This document shows, in pieces, positions 34,190-43,516 of a stretch of DNA of 64,000 nt. Within the stretch, counting starts at the first letter, position 1. Each line of letters starts with the position of its first letter. The stretch is from Planctomycetes bacterium B3_Pla (lineage in GTDB: Bacteria > Planctomycetota > Phycisphaerae > Sedimentisphaerales > Anaerobacaceae), in NCBI GenBank assembly GCA_005223045.1, contig NJBM01000017.1:53949-117948 (forward strand), written 5' to 3'. Made by a program: the position numbers and the translations under genes. Below the pieces are notes generated by a model, which made no database searches, had not been told where the DNA came from, and saw nothing but the letters and a program-made list of their open reading frames with translations.

Positions 34190-35926
34190 CTACGGCTTCA
34201 CCGCCCGGTTGTAAACGCGGACGTCGTCGATCATGCCGGAGAAGTAGGTTCCGGGCGCCATAGCTTTGCCGGTGCCGATGTACAGGCCGTTTGCTGCGTT
34301 TGCCAGGCTATCTTGCGCGCCCTCAGCCACTGCGACGCCATCAACGTAGAGCGTCCTGTACAAGCCATCCCAGACGAAACCTATCCGGCGCCAGTTTCCA
34401 TCGGCAATGACTGCCTGTGACTGCAAAGGGGCAGCCCCACGACCTGCCTTTGTGAGTTCTGTCATCAAATGACCGGTCACTGGGTCGAGAGACAGCCAGT
34501 CCGGCCCGTTTGACTCGGAGATGATCGTTTGCCCCGGCGCGCCGCCCTGGATCCAGGCGAAGACACTGAACGGACCGACTGCCGGATTCAAAGGCAGACC
34601 GGCGATGATGGCATCGTCCACTCCGTCCAACTGAATCGCACCGTTCACCTGCCCGCCGGCAGGCTGCCAAACAGGGCCGCCAAAGACATATCCTAAGTTG
34701 TCACCGGCGCTGTCGTGGGCGATATCGCCTTCTGTCTCGTCCAATGCCCAGTGTGCTACCAACGTAGGATCGTCTAATTCTTCCAATAGATACTCAGAAA
34801 GTGAGATCAGGTCCTGGACATCGACGAAGTTGTCTCCGAAAGGCAATGGGGCAATATCATACAGTGCGTTGTCTGTGTGCCAGTGGTCCACCATGATGGA
34901 CACGTCCCTGGAATCGACAATTCCGTCGCCGTTAAAGTCAGGTGATGAAACGGTGAGTCCGGTGTCATACTCCCACACGGTTGAGAGAGACTGGCTGTAG
35001 GGATAAGACGCTGACGTTCCACCTATGACGTAGATCTTCCCGCCCACTACGCTTGTAGACAGTCCGCCCATTCTGACCGGCATATCGTCTAGTGCTGTCC
35101 ACGTATCCGTCGCTGACTCATACTGGGTCAATGTGGAAATAGGGTTGCCACCCCTACTGGTGTTTCCGCCGAAGGCATAGATTTTCTCATCCACCACACT
35201 GGTGGACATCCAGTTTCTTGGGGTAGGCATATCCGCTTTCTTCGTCCACGTGTCTGTTACCGGATCATACTCTTCTACGGTCGGAAAGGCTGGGAATACG
35301 CTTGGTGATTGCCCGCCGACGGCGTATATCTTCCCATTAACGACACTGCTGGATAATATTTTTCTCGCGGTTGGCATGTCAGATTTCTTTGTCCAGGTGT
35401 CCGTAGCCGGATCATACTCCTCCACGGTTGCCACCATAGCTCCACTGGGGCCACCTCCGATGGCGTAGATTTTCCCATCCACCGCACTGGCGGCTAGCCA
35501 GATCCTTCCTGTTGGCATGTCAGCTTTCTCTGTCCAGGTATCCGTCGCCGGATCATATTCTTCTACCTTGTTTCGGAGACCGCCGCTACCACCTCCGATG
35601 GCATAGATTTTCCCATTGACCGCACTGGTAGCTAAACCACCTCTCGGTGTTGGCATATCAGCCTTCTGAGTCCATGTGTCAGTCACTGGATCATATACTT
35701 CTACAGTAGCAAGGTCAGTTCCTCTGTAGGCGGTTACTCCGCCAATGGCGTATATCTTTCCATCAACTACACTGGTCGAAGGGCCAGATCTTGCCGTTGG
35801 CATATCGGCCTTCTGCGTCCAGGTGGCTGCTCTGGCACTCCCGGCACCGGTGAGCACAATAGCGGTCACCAATCCAACTACAACGAATGTGATTCTTATC
35901 TTCTTTGGACTATTGTTTGTCTTCAT
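34190..35926 (-). CDS. Secreted Kelch propeller - dockerin - LamG protein
   Basis: 578 residues. Signal peptide 1-33. Six Kelch units of about 48 residues at 34-322, each with the pattern TDTWTQKADMPT..R...V..GKIYAIGG, make a beta-propeller. A type I dockerin-like module follows at about 328-383 with two calcium loops (DFNGDGIVDSRDVSIMV and DNFVDVQDLISLSEYL). A LamG/concanavalin-like domain ends the protein (about 390-578; LDGVDDAIIAGLPLN, TLYVDGVAVAEG, MIDDVRVYNRAV). It is probably a surface or extracellular carbohydrate-binding protein. GAGGAG precedes the ATG by eight bases. It lies downstream of the SMP-30-like gene on the same strand. No cohesin partner is seen in the window. Confidence 0.85.
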   Translation of the reverse strand: MKTNNSPKKIRITFVVVGLVTAIVLTGAGSARAATWTQKADMPTARSGPSTSVVDGKIYAIGGVTAYRGTDLATVEVYDPVTDTWTQKADMPTPRGGLATSAVNGKIYAIGGGSGGLRNKVEEYDPATDTWTEKADMPTGRIWLAASAVDGKIYAIGGGPSGAMVATVEEYDPATDTWTKKSDMPTARKILSSSVVNGKIYAVGGQSPSVFPAFPTVEEYDPVTDTWTKKADMPTPRNWMSTSVVDEKIYAFGGNTSRGGNPISTLTQYESATDTWTALDDMPVRMGGLSTSVVGGKIYVIGGTSASYPYSQSLSTVWEYDTGLTVSSPDFNGDGIVDSRDVSIMVDHWHTDNALYDIAPLPFGDNFVDVQDLISLSEYLLEELDDPTLVAHWALDETEGDIAHDSAGDNLGYVFGGPVWQPAGGQVNGAIQLDGVDDAIIAGLPLNPAVGPFSVFAWIQGGAPGQTIISESNGPDWLSLDPVTGHLMTELTKAGRGAAPLQSQAVIADGNWRRIGFVWDGLYRTLYVDGVAVAEGAQDSLANAANGLYIGTGKAMAPGTYFSGMIDDVRVYNRAVKP

Positions 35927-36023
35927 TTTTCTTACTCCTCAAAATTGATCTTCCTTCTCAAGCTCTATTGGCGTCCAATCTCGTTCATCTGCCCGATGGC
36001 GGGCGTCGAGAGCAGCCCCTCAC

Positions 36024-36053
36024 CCCGTCCCGACAGCTATCTATCGGGACGGG
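36024..36053. repeat. Inverted repeat CCCGTCCCGA/TCGGGACGGG
   Basis: A perfect ten-base stem with a ten-base loop, 29 bases beyond the stop of the SMP-30-like gene. There is no T tract on either side, so it may be a dispersed repeat or a hairpin that stabilises mRNA ends rather than an intrinsic terminator. Confidence 0.6.
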
Positions 36054-36081
36054 ATAAAGGGACATCATGTGTAAGAGTCTT

Positions 36082-37098
36082 CTATTTGTACACCTTCACC
36101 ACCTCGGTCTCGACTAAAGTGGGATCGGCACCCTCGGCAGTAAGCTCTAAATAGTGTGTATTAATAGCGTAGATGCAGTTGCCATATCCCGTGATAGTGG
36201 TCGGGATCGAAAAATCGTCACTCACTATATTCTTAATGAACGTGCCCTGGGTAAGGTCATCCGATAGCTGAACCACCGCGATCTTTTGAGCGAAATTCCG
36301 CATGATATAAAGTGTTCGCCCATCCATAAAGAGTCCATCGCCATTTTGGAAGAGTTGTTCTTCTCCCTGTACGTTTACCGGAGTTGCGGCTCCACTTTCG
36401 GTATCCACCAGGTAAAGAACGCCTGTGGAAATGTTGACTATCACCAGTTCTTTGCCGTCGAAATCTCCTGCAAGACCATTGGCATTGTACTTGGCAGGAT
36501 TCATCTCGAAGCCTGTCATTTCGATCTTTTCCACGGTCGATGAAAAGACTTTCCCGTTATCTTCAAGCGGTATCTTGTACAGAGTCGTGCTAATAGAATC
36601 CGTACAATACACGGCCCTCTCCGTGACCAACACGTCGTTTATTACCATGTCGTCACCGAAAATGATTTCTCCCAACAATCGTCCGCTGGTGGCGGCGTAA
36701 ACGTTAACTCCCCGTTCCCGATTAGGATTGCCGAAGCCTGTTGCCGCATAAAGATAATCCGTACGCTCATCGTAGGACAAACCAGCGATCGGTTTTCCAG
36801 TCGGCTGTACGAGGATCTGACCTTCTCCGGTAACCAGATTCCCCTTGTAAATAGCTCCCGCGTTGGTGTGATTGCCTGAAAACGCCAGGGTGCCAACGAA
36901 AAAGTCCTGATCCTTGCCCAGTTCTATTCCCTCCGGTTCAAAACCAACAGGAATCGGAATGAGATCCGGCCAAATGACTCGACTGGTTTGGTCAATCTCA
37001 TGGGCAGATGTGGTTGTGCCAAGAGTGGCTGTGAGTATGATCGCTGCGGTAAGCAGCACGGCACTGCAATGTAAATGATTTGTGATTGTGTTTCTCAT
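36082..37098 (-). CDS. Secreted SMP-30/NHL-like beta-propeller protein
   Basis: 338 residues with a signal peptide (HLHCSAVLLTAAIILTATLG). The pattern of short repeated strands (PEGIELGKDQDFFVGTLAFSG, YDERTDYLYAATGFGN, INDVLVTERAVYCTDS, NANGLAGDFDGKELVIVN, GDGLFMDGRTLYIMRNF) fits a six-blade calcium-dependent propeller like SMP-30/gluconolactonase or NHL proteins. The loop motifs NDV and NGDGL could bind calcium. Activity is unknown: lactonase or simple ligand binding. The chosen ATG (37098) has GGAG eight bases upstream; the in-frame ATG at 37113 has none at a workable distance. It lies 155 bases upstream of the Kelch gene on the same strand. Confidence 0.7.
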   Translation of the reverse strand: MRNTITNHLHCSAVLLTAAIILTATLGTTTSAHEIDQTSRVIWPDLIPIPVGFEPEGIELGKDQDFFVGTLAFSGNHTNAGAIYKGNLVTGEGQILVQPTGKPIAGLSYDERTDYLYAATGFGNPNRERGVNVYAATSGRLLGEIIFGDDMVINDVLVTERAVYCTDSISTTLYKIPLEDNGKVFSSTVEKIEMTGFEMNPAKYNANGLAGDFDGKELVIVNISTGVLYLVDTESGAATPVNVQGEEQLFQNGDGLFMDGRTLYIMRNFAQKIAVVQLSDDLTQGTFIKNIVSDDFSIPTTITGYGNCIYAINTHYLELTAEGADPTLVETEVVKVYK

Positions 37099-37201
37099 GA
37101 TTCGGTTCTCCATTCTCCATTATTGTTTTGTTTCTTGGTTTGCGGTATCATTGAAGGAGCCTTGACTCGGGCGCGCAAACCACTCGCCTGGGTTGGGCTG
37201 G

Positions 37202-37241
37202 GCCGGTGAGTTATTTGCATAGTGGTGCGACACTCACCGGC
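37202..37241. terminator. Hairpin between kinase and SMP-30-like genes
   Basis: GCCGGTGAGT (37202-37211) pairs perfectly with ACTCACCGGC (37232-37241) around a 20-base loop. TGCTTTTTT follows on the plus strand, yet both flanking genes are on the minus strand, so the T tract is on the wrong side for them. The role is unclear; it may block antisense transcription into the kinase. Confidence 0.5.
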
Positions 37242-37285
37242 TGCTTTTTTGAACTACAACTTGTTTGAAGTTCTGCTTATGCGGG

Positions 37286-40200
37286 TTACTGATCCTTATG
37301 GCGCCACCTCCTTTCTGTTCGGCGTTGCTCGGCCTCGATGGCGTTGATCCTCTCCAATGAAGGCGCTCGCCAGAAATGGGCGATTCCCCCGTTGTCGGCA
37401 GCGCAGATCGTATTGCCGTCCGGAGAAAATTGAACCGTTACTACAACGGTCGAGCTTGTGCCGAATCGTGCGATTTCCTGCCGGGTCGAGACGTCCCATA
37501 ACATAAGCGTCCCTTTGCCGGTGCTTCCCGTAACCAAACGCCGGCCATCCGGCGAAAAGGAAACACTATGAGAGATTCTGGGTCCGCGCAACCGATCTAC
37601 GAACTGGCGGGTTTGCCAGTCCCATAGGAAGGTGAAATCGCTCGAGCAAGCCACGGCCAGCAGTGGTTCGGTCGGCGAAACAGCGATGCCACCCTTCCTT
37701 CTTGTGTTGAAGAGAATCCTTGTTTGTTCCTTTGACTGCGCCAGATCCCACCAAACAATATTCTCCTCGCTCGGGCACAGAAGAATATCCGAATCCGGTG
37801 GCAGCGCAAAGCGGCGTTCAATGTATCTCTCGATATGAAGTCCGCTGTCCACCCTCGATCTCAATTGCCAGGTATCGACATTCCACTGGGAGATTTTGTT
37901 GCCAGACTCCAGGGCGACCAAATACGTGCCGTCGGCCGAAAATCCCACCGGAAGAAGCGGTCCCGGTGGAGCGTTTTGGTGAGCGACGACTTGAAGATTT
38001 CCCGCGTCCAACACCCACAACTCCCCCGACCCGGTTCCCGCGATCAAATGGTCTCCATCCGCAGACAGGATGATGGAACTGTTACCCCCGAGTTCTGGAG
38101 ATAACGAATGCTGTTTCTTGAATGTCTCCGCGTCCCAGATGCTGAGCGATCCATTTCTGTTGATCGTGTAGAATGACCGGCTGTCTGCTGAGAAAACCAC
38201 TTGTCGAACATTCTTTTCGGCCAACAGGTGTTCTCGAAACTCCGGCAGCGGCGCATTTAGGTCCCATTCAAGAATCTGTTTATCTCTGCCTGCGCTAACC
38301 GCTCGGGACTCGTCGGATGTCAGCGAGACAGTGAACACCTCTGATTGATGCCCTTTTAATACTCTTGTAGTGGCCCGACTATTCATGTCCCAAACACGAA
38401 TGGTGTTGTCGCCGCTGGAGCTTACCAACCGTTCACCGTTCGCCGAAAACGTTAACGACGTTACCCAATCGCCGTGACCCGTCAGTGGCGGTTCTTGCTT
38501 CCATGAAGCGGTATTCAGTACTCTAATCTCGCTATTCACATTTCCGGAGCCCATCGCCACATAACGCGAATCGGGAGATATTGCTAAGGGAGTCCCTTCG
38601 ACTGGAGCGGGCTCCTTATGCTCGATATCACCGGTGGCAACATCGACGATATTCAGCTCGCTGTTTCCGATTATGGCCAGCCGACGGCCGTCTGGAAAAA
38701 AGGCAACACTATCATGCCAACCTGCCTTAGGACTTGGAATGGGCCATTTATGGATGATTTTCCTTTGGCGCCAATTCCAAAGGACGGCTGCGGAAGGCCC
38801 AATCGTGGCAAGCGTTTCGTCGTCGGGCGAAAATGACAAAGAACGAATCCATGTCTCTGACGGGATCACGGTTTCCAAATCCCAGGTGGAAGTCTCGTAA
38901 ATGTGGACTGCGTTTGCTTCATTCAAACCACCACGATGTAGAGCCAGATGTTTGCCTGAATTCGAAAAGACAACTCCACGTCGTGATCCCAAGGGAAGGT
39001 GAACGTGCTTCAACTCCTCCCTTGTCTGGAAACTCCACAGTCGCCTAATCCGACCCCCATCCCAAGACTGCGGATAGTATTCGCTGGATACCAGGTATCG
39101 TTGATCGGGGCTGATTCGCACTGCAGCGACTTCAGCCATTTCTTCCGGAGTATCCCAGATGTGAACCGCGTCACTTTGGGACTGCGCCCAGGCGTATCGC
39201 CATTCCCAGCCGCGGAAGTCCGGTCCTCCAGGTTCTGGAACGTGTTGACTCACAATGTCCTGCACCCGGCCGAACAGGTTTTCCTCCAAAGCGCGAAACG
39301 CCACGGACATGTCGGAATTATACGCGCGCCTCAAGGCTTTGATTTCGCTTTCCCTGGCGTTGACCTCGCTTTCCGTGGCCCTGCGTTCTTCTTGTACCGC
39401 TCTTTCGCGGGCGACATTCGCTATCCATGCCTGCCACACGCTGATCCCCGTACCTAACAATAAAGCGATGACAACTGCGGCGGCCGCCGTGTAAACAACC
39501 TTGTTGCGACGCCAGGCTTTCTGGAGTTGATAGACCACGGTAGGTGGACGGGCAATGACCGGTTCGTTGCTCAGATGCCTTACGACGTCCAGGGCCAGAC
39601 CGTTGGCCGTCTCATAGCGGCGCGTCCGGTCTTTCTCGATGCACTTCATCACGATCCAGTCCAGGTCGCCGCGCAGCAGAGAGATCAACCTGGGTGAGTC
39701 TGTCGCATGACGTGCTGCCGTCGTGGATTGCTCGTCCATTTGAAGCGTTGCGAATTTTGTGCTTGGCTTGGGCGGCTCCTGTTCCCGGATGATCTTGCGC
39801 ATCTGATCGATGCCCGACTGCATCAACTCCTTTGCATCAAATGGCGTTCTGCCCGTCAGAAGTTCGTAGAGCAACACTCCGAGGCTGTAGACATCCGAGC
39901 GGGTGTCGATGTCCAGGCCGCTCATCTCCGCCTGTTCGGGACTCATGTACGCAGGCGTGCCGATGAACTGATTGTGCTGGGTGTAGATTGTCATCTCCGT
40001 CAATTCCTGTTGCGTCGCCTTGGCTATTCCAAAATCAATGATTCTGGGTACTGGAACGCCATCATGCAAGGTGATCAGGATGTTGGAGGGTTTGATGTCC
40101 CGGTGGATAATCCCCTTCTGGTGAGCGTGCTGAATGGCATGACAAACCTTGATAAACAGACCGAGACGATCCTGGACGGAGAGCTTCACTTGATCACAAT

Positions 40201-40714
40201 ACTCGATGATAGGAATCCCTCTGACCAGTTCCATGACGAAATAGGGCCGACCGGTCTCGGTGGCCCCGGCGTCGAAGACTTTAGCGATATTGGGATGATC
40301 CATCATGGCCAATGCCTGGCGCTCGGCCTCGAAGCGGGCGACAACCTGTCTGGTGTCCATCCCTAATTTGATGATCTTAAGAGCAACCCGCCTTTTCACA
40401 GGTTTCTTCTGTTCGGCCGCCCAGACCGCACCAAAACCCCCTTCGCCGAGTTTTTCGAGCAGTTTATATCGACTAATGACCGTGCCGTACTTTTCGGTGG
40501 GGGCTGGGTCTTCCAGCGTAACTTCCGTCTCCAGCGCCGGCGCCTCCATGAAATCCCCCGCCTGCCCGTGGGCTTTCAGCAGCTCCTCGACTTCCATCCG
40601 CAGGTCGGCATCTTCGCCGCAGGCCCCGTCAAGGTACGCTCCGCGCTCGGCGGCAGTCGCTTTTTCAAGCGCCTCGGCAAAAACCAGCTTAACATTTTTG
40701 GATTCATCGTTCAC
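37286..40714 (-). CDS. Transmembrane Ser/Thr protein kinase with C-terminal WD40 repeats
   Basis: 1142 residues. A Hanks-type kinase domain covers about 82-385: glycine loop GEGGFGAV (90-97), lysine K113 in VALKII, catalytic HRDIKPSN (D206), and D227 in IIDFGIAK, all intact, with the activation-segment end GTPAYMSPEQ. A membrane helix at about 408-428 is followed by a short coiled stretch rich in Glu and Arg (433-465). The rest (about 500-1120) is a chain of WD40-like units (SPDQRYLVSSEY, TFSANGERLVSSSGDNTIRVWD, SFSPDGRRLVTGSTG), which would lie outside the cytoplasm as a sensor or scaffold. The start is GTG with GGAG seven bases upstream. It follows an ECF sigma gene by 122 bases, a standard planctomycete signalling pair in which the kinase may activate the sigma factor. 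Confidence 0.9.
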   Translation of the reverse strand: MNDESKNVKLVFAEALEKATAAERGAYLDGACGEDADLRMEVEELLKAHGQAGDFMEAPALETEVTLEDPAPTEKYGTVISRYKLLEKLGEGGFGAVWAAEQKKPVKRRVALKIIKLGMDTRQVVARFEAERQALAMMDHPNIAKVFDAGATETGRPYFVMELVRGIPIIEYCDQVKLSVQDRLGLFIKVCHAIQHAHQKGIIHRDIKPSNILITLHDGVPVPRIIDFGIAKATQQELTEMTIYTQHNQFIGTPAYMSPEQAEMSGLDIDTRSDVYSLGVLLYELLTGRTPFDAKELMQSGIDQMRKIIREQEPPKPSTKFATLQMDEQSTTAARHATDSPRLISLLRGDLDWIVMKCIEKDRTRRYETANGLALDVVRHLSNEPVIARPPTVVYQLQKAWRRNKVVYTAAAAVVIALLLGTGISVWQAWIANVARERAVQEERRATESEVNARESEIKALRRAYNSDMSVAFRALEENLFGRVQDIVSQHVPEPGGPDFRGWEWRYAWAQSQSDAVHIWDTPEEMAEVAAVRISPDQRYLVSSEYYPQSWDGGRIRRLWSFQTREELKHVHLPLGSRRGVVFSNSGKHLALHRGGLNEANAVHIYETSTWDLETVIPSETWIRSLSFSPDDETLATIGPSAAVLWNWRQRKIIHKWPIPSPKAGWHDSVAFFPDGRRLAIIGNSELNIVDVATGDIEHKEPAPVEGTPLAISPDSRYVAMGSGNVNSEIRVLNTASWKQEPPLTGHGDWVTSLTFSANGERLVSSSGDNTIRVWDMNSRATTRVLKGHQSEVFTVSLTSDESRAVSAGRDKQILEWDLNAPLPEFREHLLAEKNVRQVVFSADSRSFYTINRNGSLSIWDAETFKKQHSLSPELGGNSSIILSADGDHLIAGTGSGELWVLDAGNLQVVAHQNAPPGPLLPVGFSADGTYLVALESGNKISQWNVDTWQLRSRVDSGLHIERYIERRFALPPDSDILLCPSEENIVWWDLAQSKEQTRILFNTRRKGGIAVSPTEPLLAVACSSDFTFLWDWQTRQFVDRLRGPRISHSVSFSPDGRRLVTGSTGKGTLMLWDVSTRQEIARFGTSSTVVVTVQFSPDGNTICAADNGGIAHFWRAPSLERINAIEAEQRRTERRWRHKDQ

Positions 40715-40836
40715 AGCGTTGCTCCATTTCGGTCTTCTCTATCCTGCAATGCGACGTCTGCGCAAAAAACGCGACAGAAAAAAACTAAAAACATGAAAAA
40801 ATTTGCCGAAACCACCCCAACTTTTCCCCGCGTGTT

Positions 40837-41421
40837 CTACTGACCTGTTTGCGTTTGTCCCTTTGTGATCTCCCGATGGAGCCAGGCCCGTGCGTAAGCC
40901 CAATATCTGTCAGCCGTTCGGCGGGATATGCCGAGAATCTTCGCTATCTGATCGAGGTTCAGCCCTGCAAAGTAGCGCATCTTCACCAGGTCGGCAACAA
41001 CCTGGTCCTCCCGCCCCAGTTTTGTCAACGCCTCATCGACGGCAATCACGTCGTCCGAAGGCCCTTCGATAGCCAGGGTCGCATCGTCCAGGTCGATTTT
41101 CCGCCGATCCCCTCCGTGCTTCATGCGCTGTTTGTGCCGTGCCCGCTCGATCAGGATTCGCCGCATCGCCTCGGCCGCGGCGGCAAAGAAATGAGCACGG
41201 CCCTGCCAGCTTTGGTTCTCGGTGTCAACCAATCTGATATAGGCTTCATGGACGAGTGCCGTTGCCTGGAGCGTTTGCCCGGCCGGCTCTTGCGAGAGCC
41301 TCACCGCGGCAAGCCTGCGCAGCTCCTGATAGACCGCCATGAGCAGCTCATCCGCAGCCCGGACATCTCCCTGCTCGACCGAGTTCAAAATACGGGTGAC
41401 ATCCGTCATGTTGGTTGACAT
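40837..41421 (-). CDS. ECF sigma-70 factor of the planctomycete kinase-associated type
   Basis: 194 residues matching the Sigma70_ECF group (TIGR02999-like). Region 2 is seen at about 35-100 (QATALVHEAYIRLVD, RAHFFAAAAEAMRRILIERAR) and region 4 at about 125-185 (LVKMRYFAGLNLDQIAKILGISRRTADRYWAYARAWL). These factors usually have no anti-sigma gene and are thought to be controlled by the adjacent Ser/Thr kinase, here directly downstream. The start is set at ATG 41421 with AAGGA seven bases before it, rather than the TTG two codons earlier. Targets are unknown. Confidence 0.9.
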   Translation of the reverse strand: MSTNMTDVTRILNSVEQGDVRAADELLMAVYQELRRLAAVRLSQEPAGQTLQATALVHEAYIRLVDTENQSWQGRAHFFAAAAEAMRRILIERARHKQRMKHGGDRRKIDLDDATLAIEGPSDDVIAVDEALTKLGREDQVVADLVKMRYFAGLNLDQIAKILGISRRTADRYWAYARAWLHREITKGQTQTGQ

Positions 41422-41748
41422 CGCCAAATCCTTGCAAATTCCTGCAATCCTCGAAGGGCGCCAAGAAGAATTCGAGGCCTTCCGGAAAAAAAGCTGCTAC
41501 AGCAAGATAGAACCATAAGGTGCAAAAAACAAGCAAGAAACGCATCTCTGGGCATAATATTTGACAGGAAAGGCTCTGTCGATTCCGGCGCAGAGCCTGG
41601 CTTGCAGAGGGGAGTTGTATTCTGCCGCCGATTCGGTTATAATGATGGCCGATTGAGCCGACGCCGGGGGCGCGTAAGGTTGAGAGTAGTAAAGGTCGGC
41701 TTCGGACAAAAAGATTTTGAATGAGACGGGGAAGGAGACAAACCTGCT
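41422..41748. other. Divergent intergenic region between sigma factor and pseudopilins
   Basis: 327 bases. It holds a good plus-strand promoter (41615-41643, listed separately) and, at 41729-41735, the GAAGGAG ribosome site of the first pseudopilin. Nothing else is recognised. Confidence 0.5.
41615..41643 (+). promoter_or_regulatory. Sigma-70 promoter of the pseudopilin operon
   Basis: TTGTAT (41615-41620), 17 bases, then a perfect TATAAT (41638-41643). The expected start point near 41650 leaves a leader of about 100 bases before the first pseudopilin ATG at 41749. Confidence 0.65.
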
Positions 41749-42546
41749 ATGCGTCGAGAAAAAGGCTTTACGTTAATAGAACTTTTGGTGGTGATCGCCA
41801 TTATCGCGATTCTGCTGGCGATATTGTTGCCGGCACTGCATCGCGTACGTGAACAGGGCAGGCGCGTGGTTTGCCTAAGTAATCTTAAGCAGTTGTCATT
41901 AGCGTGGATGATGTACGCGGATGAAAACGATGACGTGCTTGTCAACGGCGCAATAGGCTATAGCAATGCTCAAACGGGCTGGGGCCAGCACAAAGGTGAG
42001 ATCGCGTGGGTTGATGGACTCGCCTCTGAAGAAGAGGCGCAGGAAGCCGAGATCATGGAAGGGGCCTTGTGGCCTTACGTTAAGGATCTCGATCTCTACA
42101 GGTGCCCGACGGGGCTGCCGGGAGAGGCGCTGACTTATGCTATCATGTTCTCAATGAACGCTGTCGAGCATACCTGGGTCCAGGGAGTGCGCGGCACACA
42201 CATCAAGAGAAAAAGCGAAATCTATAATCCGGCGCCCGCCCTAAGACTCGTTTTCATCGACGAGGGCTACATGACTCCGGACGCCTATGCGGTCTATTAT
42301 CAACAGGAGGTATGGTTCGACAGTCCCCCGGTCAGGCACGGTGACGGCTCGACCCTCTCTTTCGCGGATGGACACAGTGAGCACTGGAAGTGGAAGGGCA
42401 CCGATACGATAAAGCACGCCAGAGAAGAGGAACGCACTGGTCCTCAGGTCGGGTGGACACCTAATACCCCTGCGGGTTACAGGGACCTGTACAAGATGCA
42501 GAAGGGTTGTTGGGGGAAATTGGGTTATACGCCAACTTATCCATAA
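41749..42546 (+). CDS. H-X9-DG pseudopilin (copy 1)
   Basis: 265 residues. Prepilin leader MRREKG with cleavage before [24 protein letters not shown], the class III/type II secretion signal, with Glu at position +5. The soluble part ends in [22 protein letters not shown], the prepilin processing-associated H-X9-DG motif that is found in great numbers in planctomycetes. It would be processed by a prepilin peptidase and either form surface fibres or act in a type II secretion-like system; neither peptidase nor secretion ATPase is in the window. Ribosome site GAAGGAG lies eleven bases upstream. It is tandemly duplicated in the next gene, about three quarters identical by eye. Confidence 0.9.
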   Translation: MRREKGFTLIELLVVIAIIAILLAILLPALHRVREQGRRVVCLSNLKQLSLAWMMYADENDDVLVNGAIGYSNAQTGWGQHKGEIAWVDGLASEEEAQEAEIMEGALWPYVKDLDLYRCPTGLPGEALTYAIMFSMNAVEHTWVQGVRGTHIKRKSEIYNPAPALRLVFIDEGYMTPDAYAVYYQQEVWFDSPPVRHGDGSTLSFADGHSEHWKWKGTDTIKHAREEERTGPQVGWTPNTPAGYRDLYKMQKGCWGKLGYTPTYP

Positions 42547-42592
42547 TCGGTATTCGCCGGATCGGCAATGAGGTTAGGGAGACAATTCTACT

Positions 42593-43387
42593 ATGCGTCG
42601 AAAAGAAGGTTTTACGTTAATAGAACTGTTAGTAGTGATCGCGATTATCGCAATTCTCTTGGCGATATTGATGCCGGCACTGAATCGCGTAAGGGAACAG
42701 GGCAAGCGTGCGGTTTGCCTGAGCAATCTTAAGCAGTTGTCGCTGGCGTGGATTCTATATGCAGATGACAACGACGATGTACTCGTCAACGGCGCAATAG
42801 GATACAGCAATCGCAATATGGGTTGGGGCAACCACACAAACGAGATCGCGTGGGTCGACAGCCTGGCACAAGGCGAAGAAGCACAACGGCTGGAGATCGA
42901 GCAAGGCGCCTTGTGGCCTTATTTAAAAGACCACGACATCTACAAGTGCCCGACGGGGCGGCGCGGAGAGGCTCTGACGTACGCCATCATGTTCTCGATG
43001 AACGCTGTCAACCATACTCCAACTCAAGGGGTACGCGGCGCACACATCAAGGAGAGGACCGAGATCTACAACCCGGCCCCCGCACAAAGAATCGTTTTCA
43101 TTGACGAGGGCTGGATGACACCCGATGCTTTCGCGGTCCATTATGATCAGGAAACCTGGTGGGACGATCCTCCCGTCCGGCACGGTGACGGGTCAACCCT
43201 CTCTTTTGCAGACGGACACAGTGAACACTGGAAGTGGAAGGGCATCGACACGATAAAACGCGCCAGAGATGTCGAAACCGGCCACCAGGGGAACTGGACA
43301 CCGCAGTCAGAAGCGGGTTACAGGGATCTGTACCGGATGCAGAGGGGCACCTGGGGAAGATTAGGCTATACACCGACTCATCCATAG
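42593..43387 (+). CDS. H-X9-DG pseudopilin (copy 2)
   Basis: 264 residues. The leader MRRKEG and helix [24 protein letters not shown] are almost unchanged from copy 1, and the blocks [49 protein letters not shown] and GYRDLY are identical. Differences cluster in surface positions and the last 40 residues before GYRDLY. TAGGGAG lies before the ATG at the same distance as in copy 1, so the duplication included the ribosome site. The gap of 46 bases suggests cotranscription with copy 1 and probably with the beta-helix gene 129 bases downstream. Confidence 0.9.
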   Translation: MRRKEGFTLIELLVVIAIIAILLAILMPALNRVREQGKRAVCLSNLKQLSLAWILYADDNDDVLVNGAIGYSNRNMGWGNHTNEIAWVDSLAQGEEAQRLEIEQGALWPYLKDHDIYKCPTGRRGEALTYAIMFSMNAVNHTPTQGVRGAHIKERTEIYNPAPAQRIVFIDEGWMTPDAFAVHYDQETWWDDPPVRHGDGSTLSFADGHSEHWKWKGIDTIKRARDVETGHQGNWTPQSEAGYRDLYRMQRGTWGRLGYTPTHP

Positions 43388-43516
43388 CTCAGGCTTATTG
43401 CGTTCATAGACCTTCGATCGTCCGGGTTAGTGTACATTGCAGACAAATCCAGGAAGCTCAGGCTGCATAGTTATTCCCGGTCCATCATTACGGCAAAGAG
43501 ACAACAAGGATTCCAA

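Noticed and set aside
36024..36053. Reading the CCCGTCCCGA hairpin as a Rho-independent terminator
   Set aside because: The stem is strong, but no run of T follows on either strand, so I list it as a repeat only.
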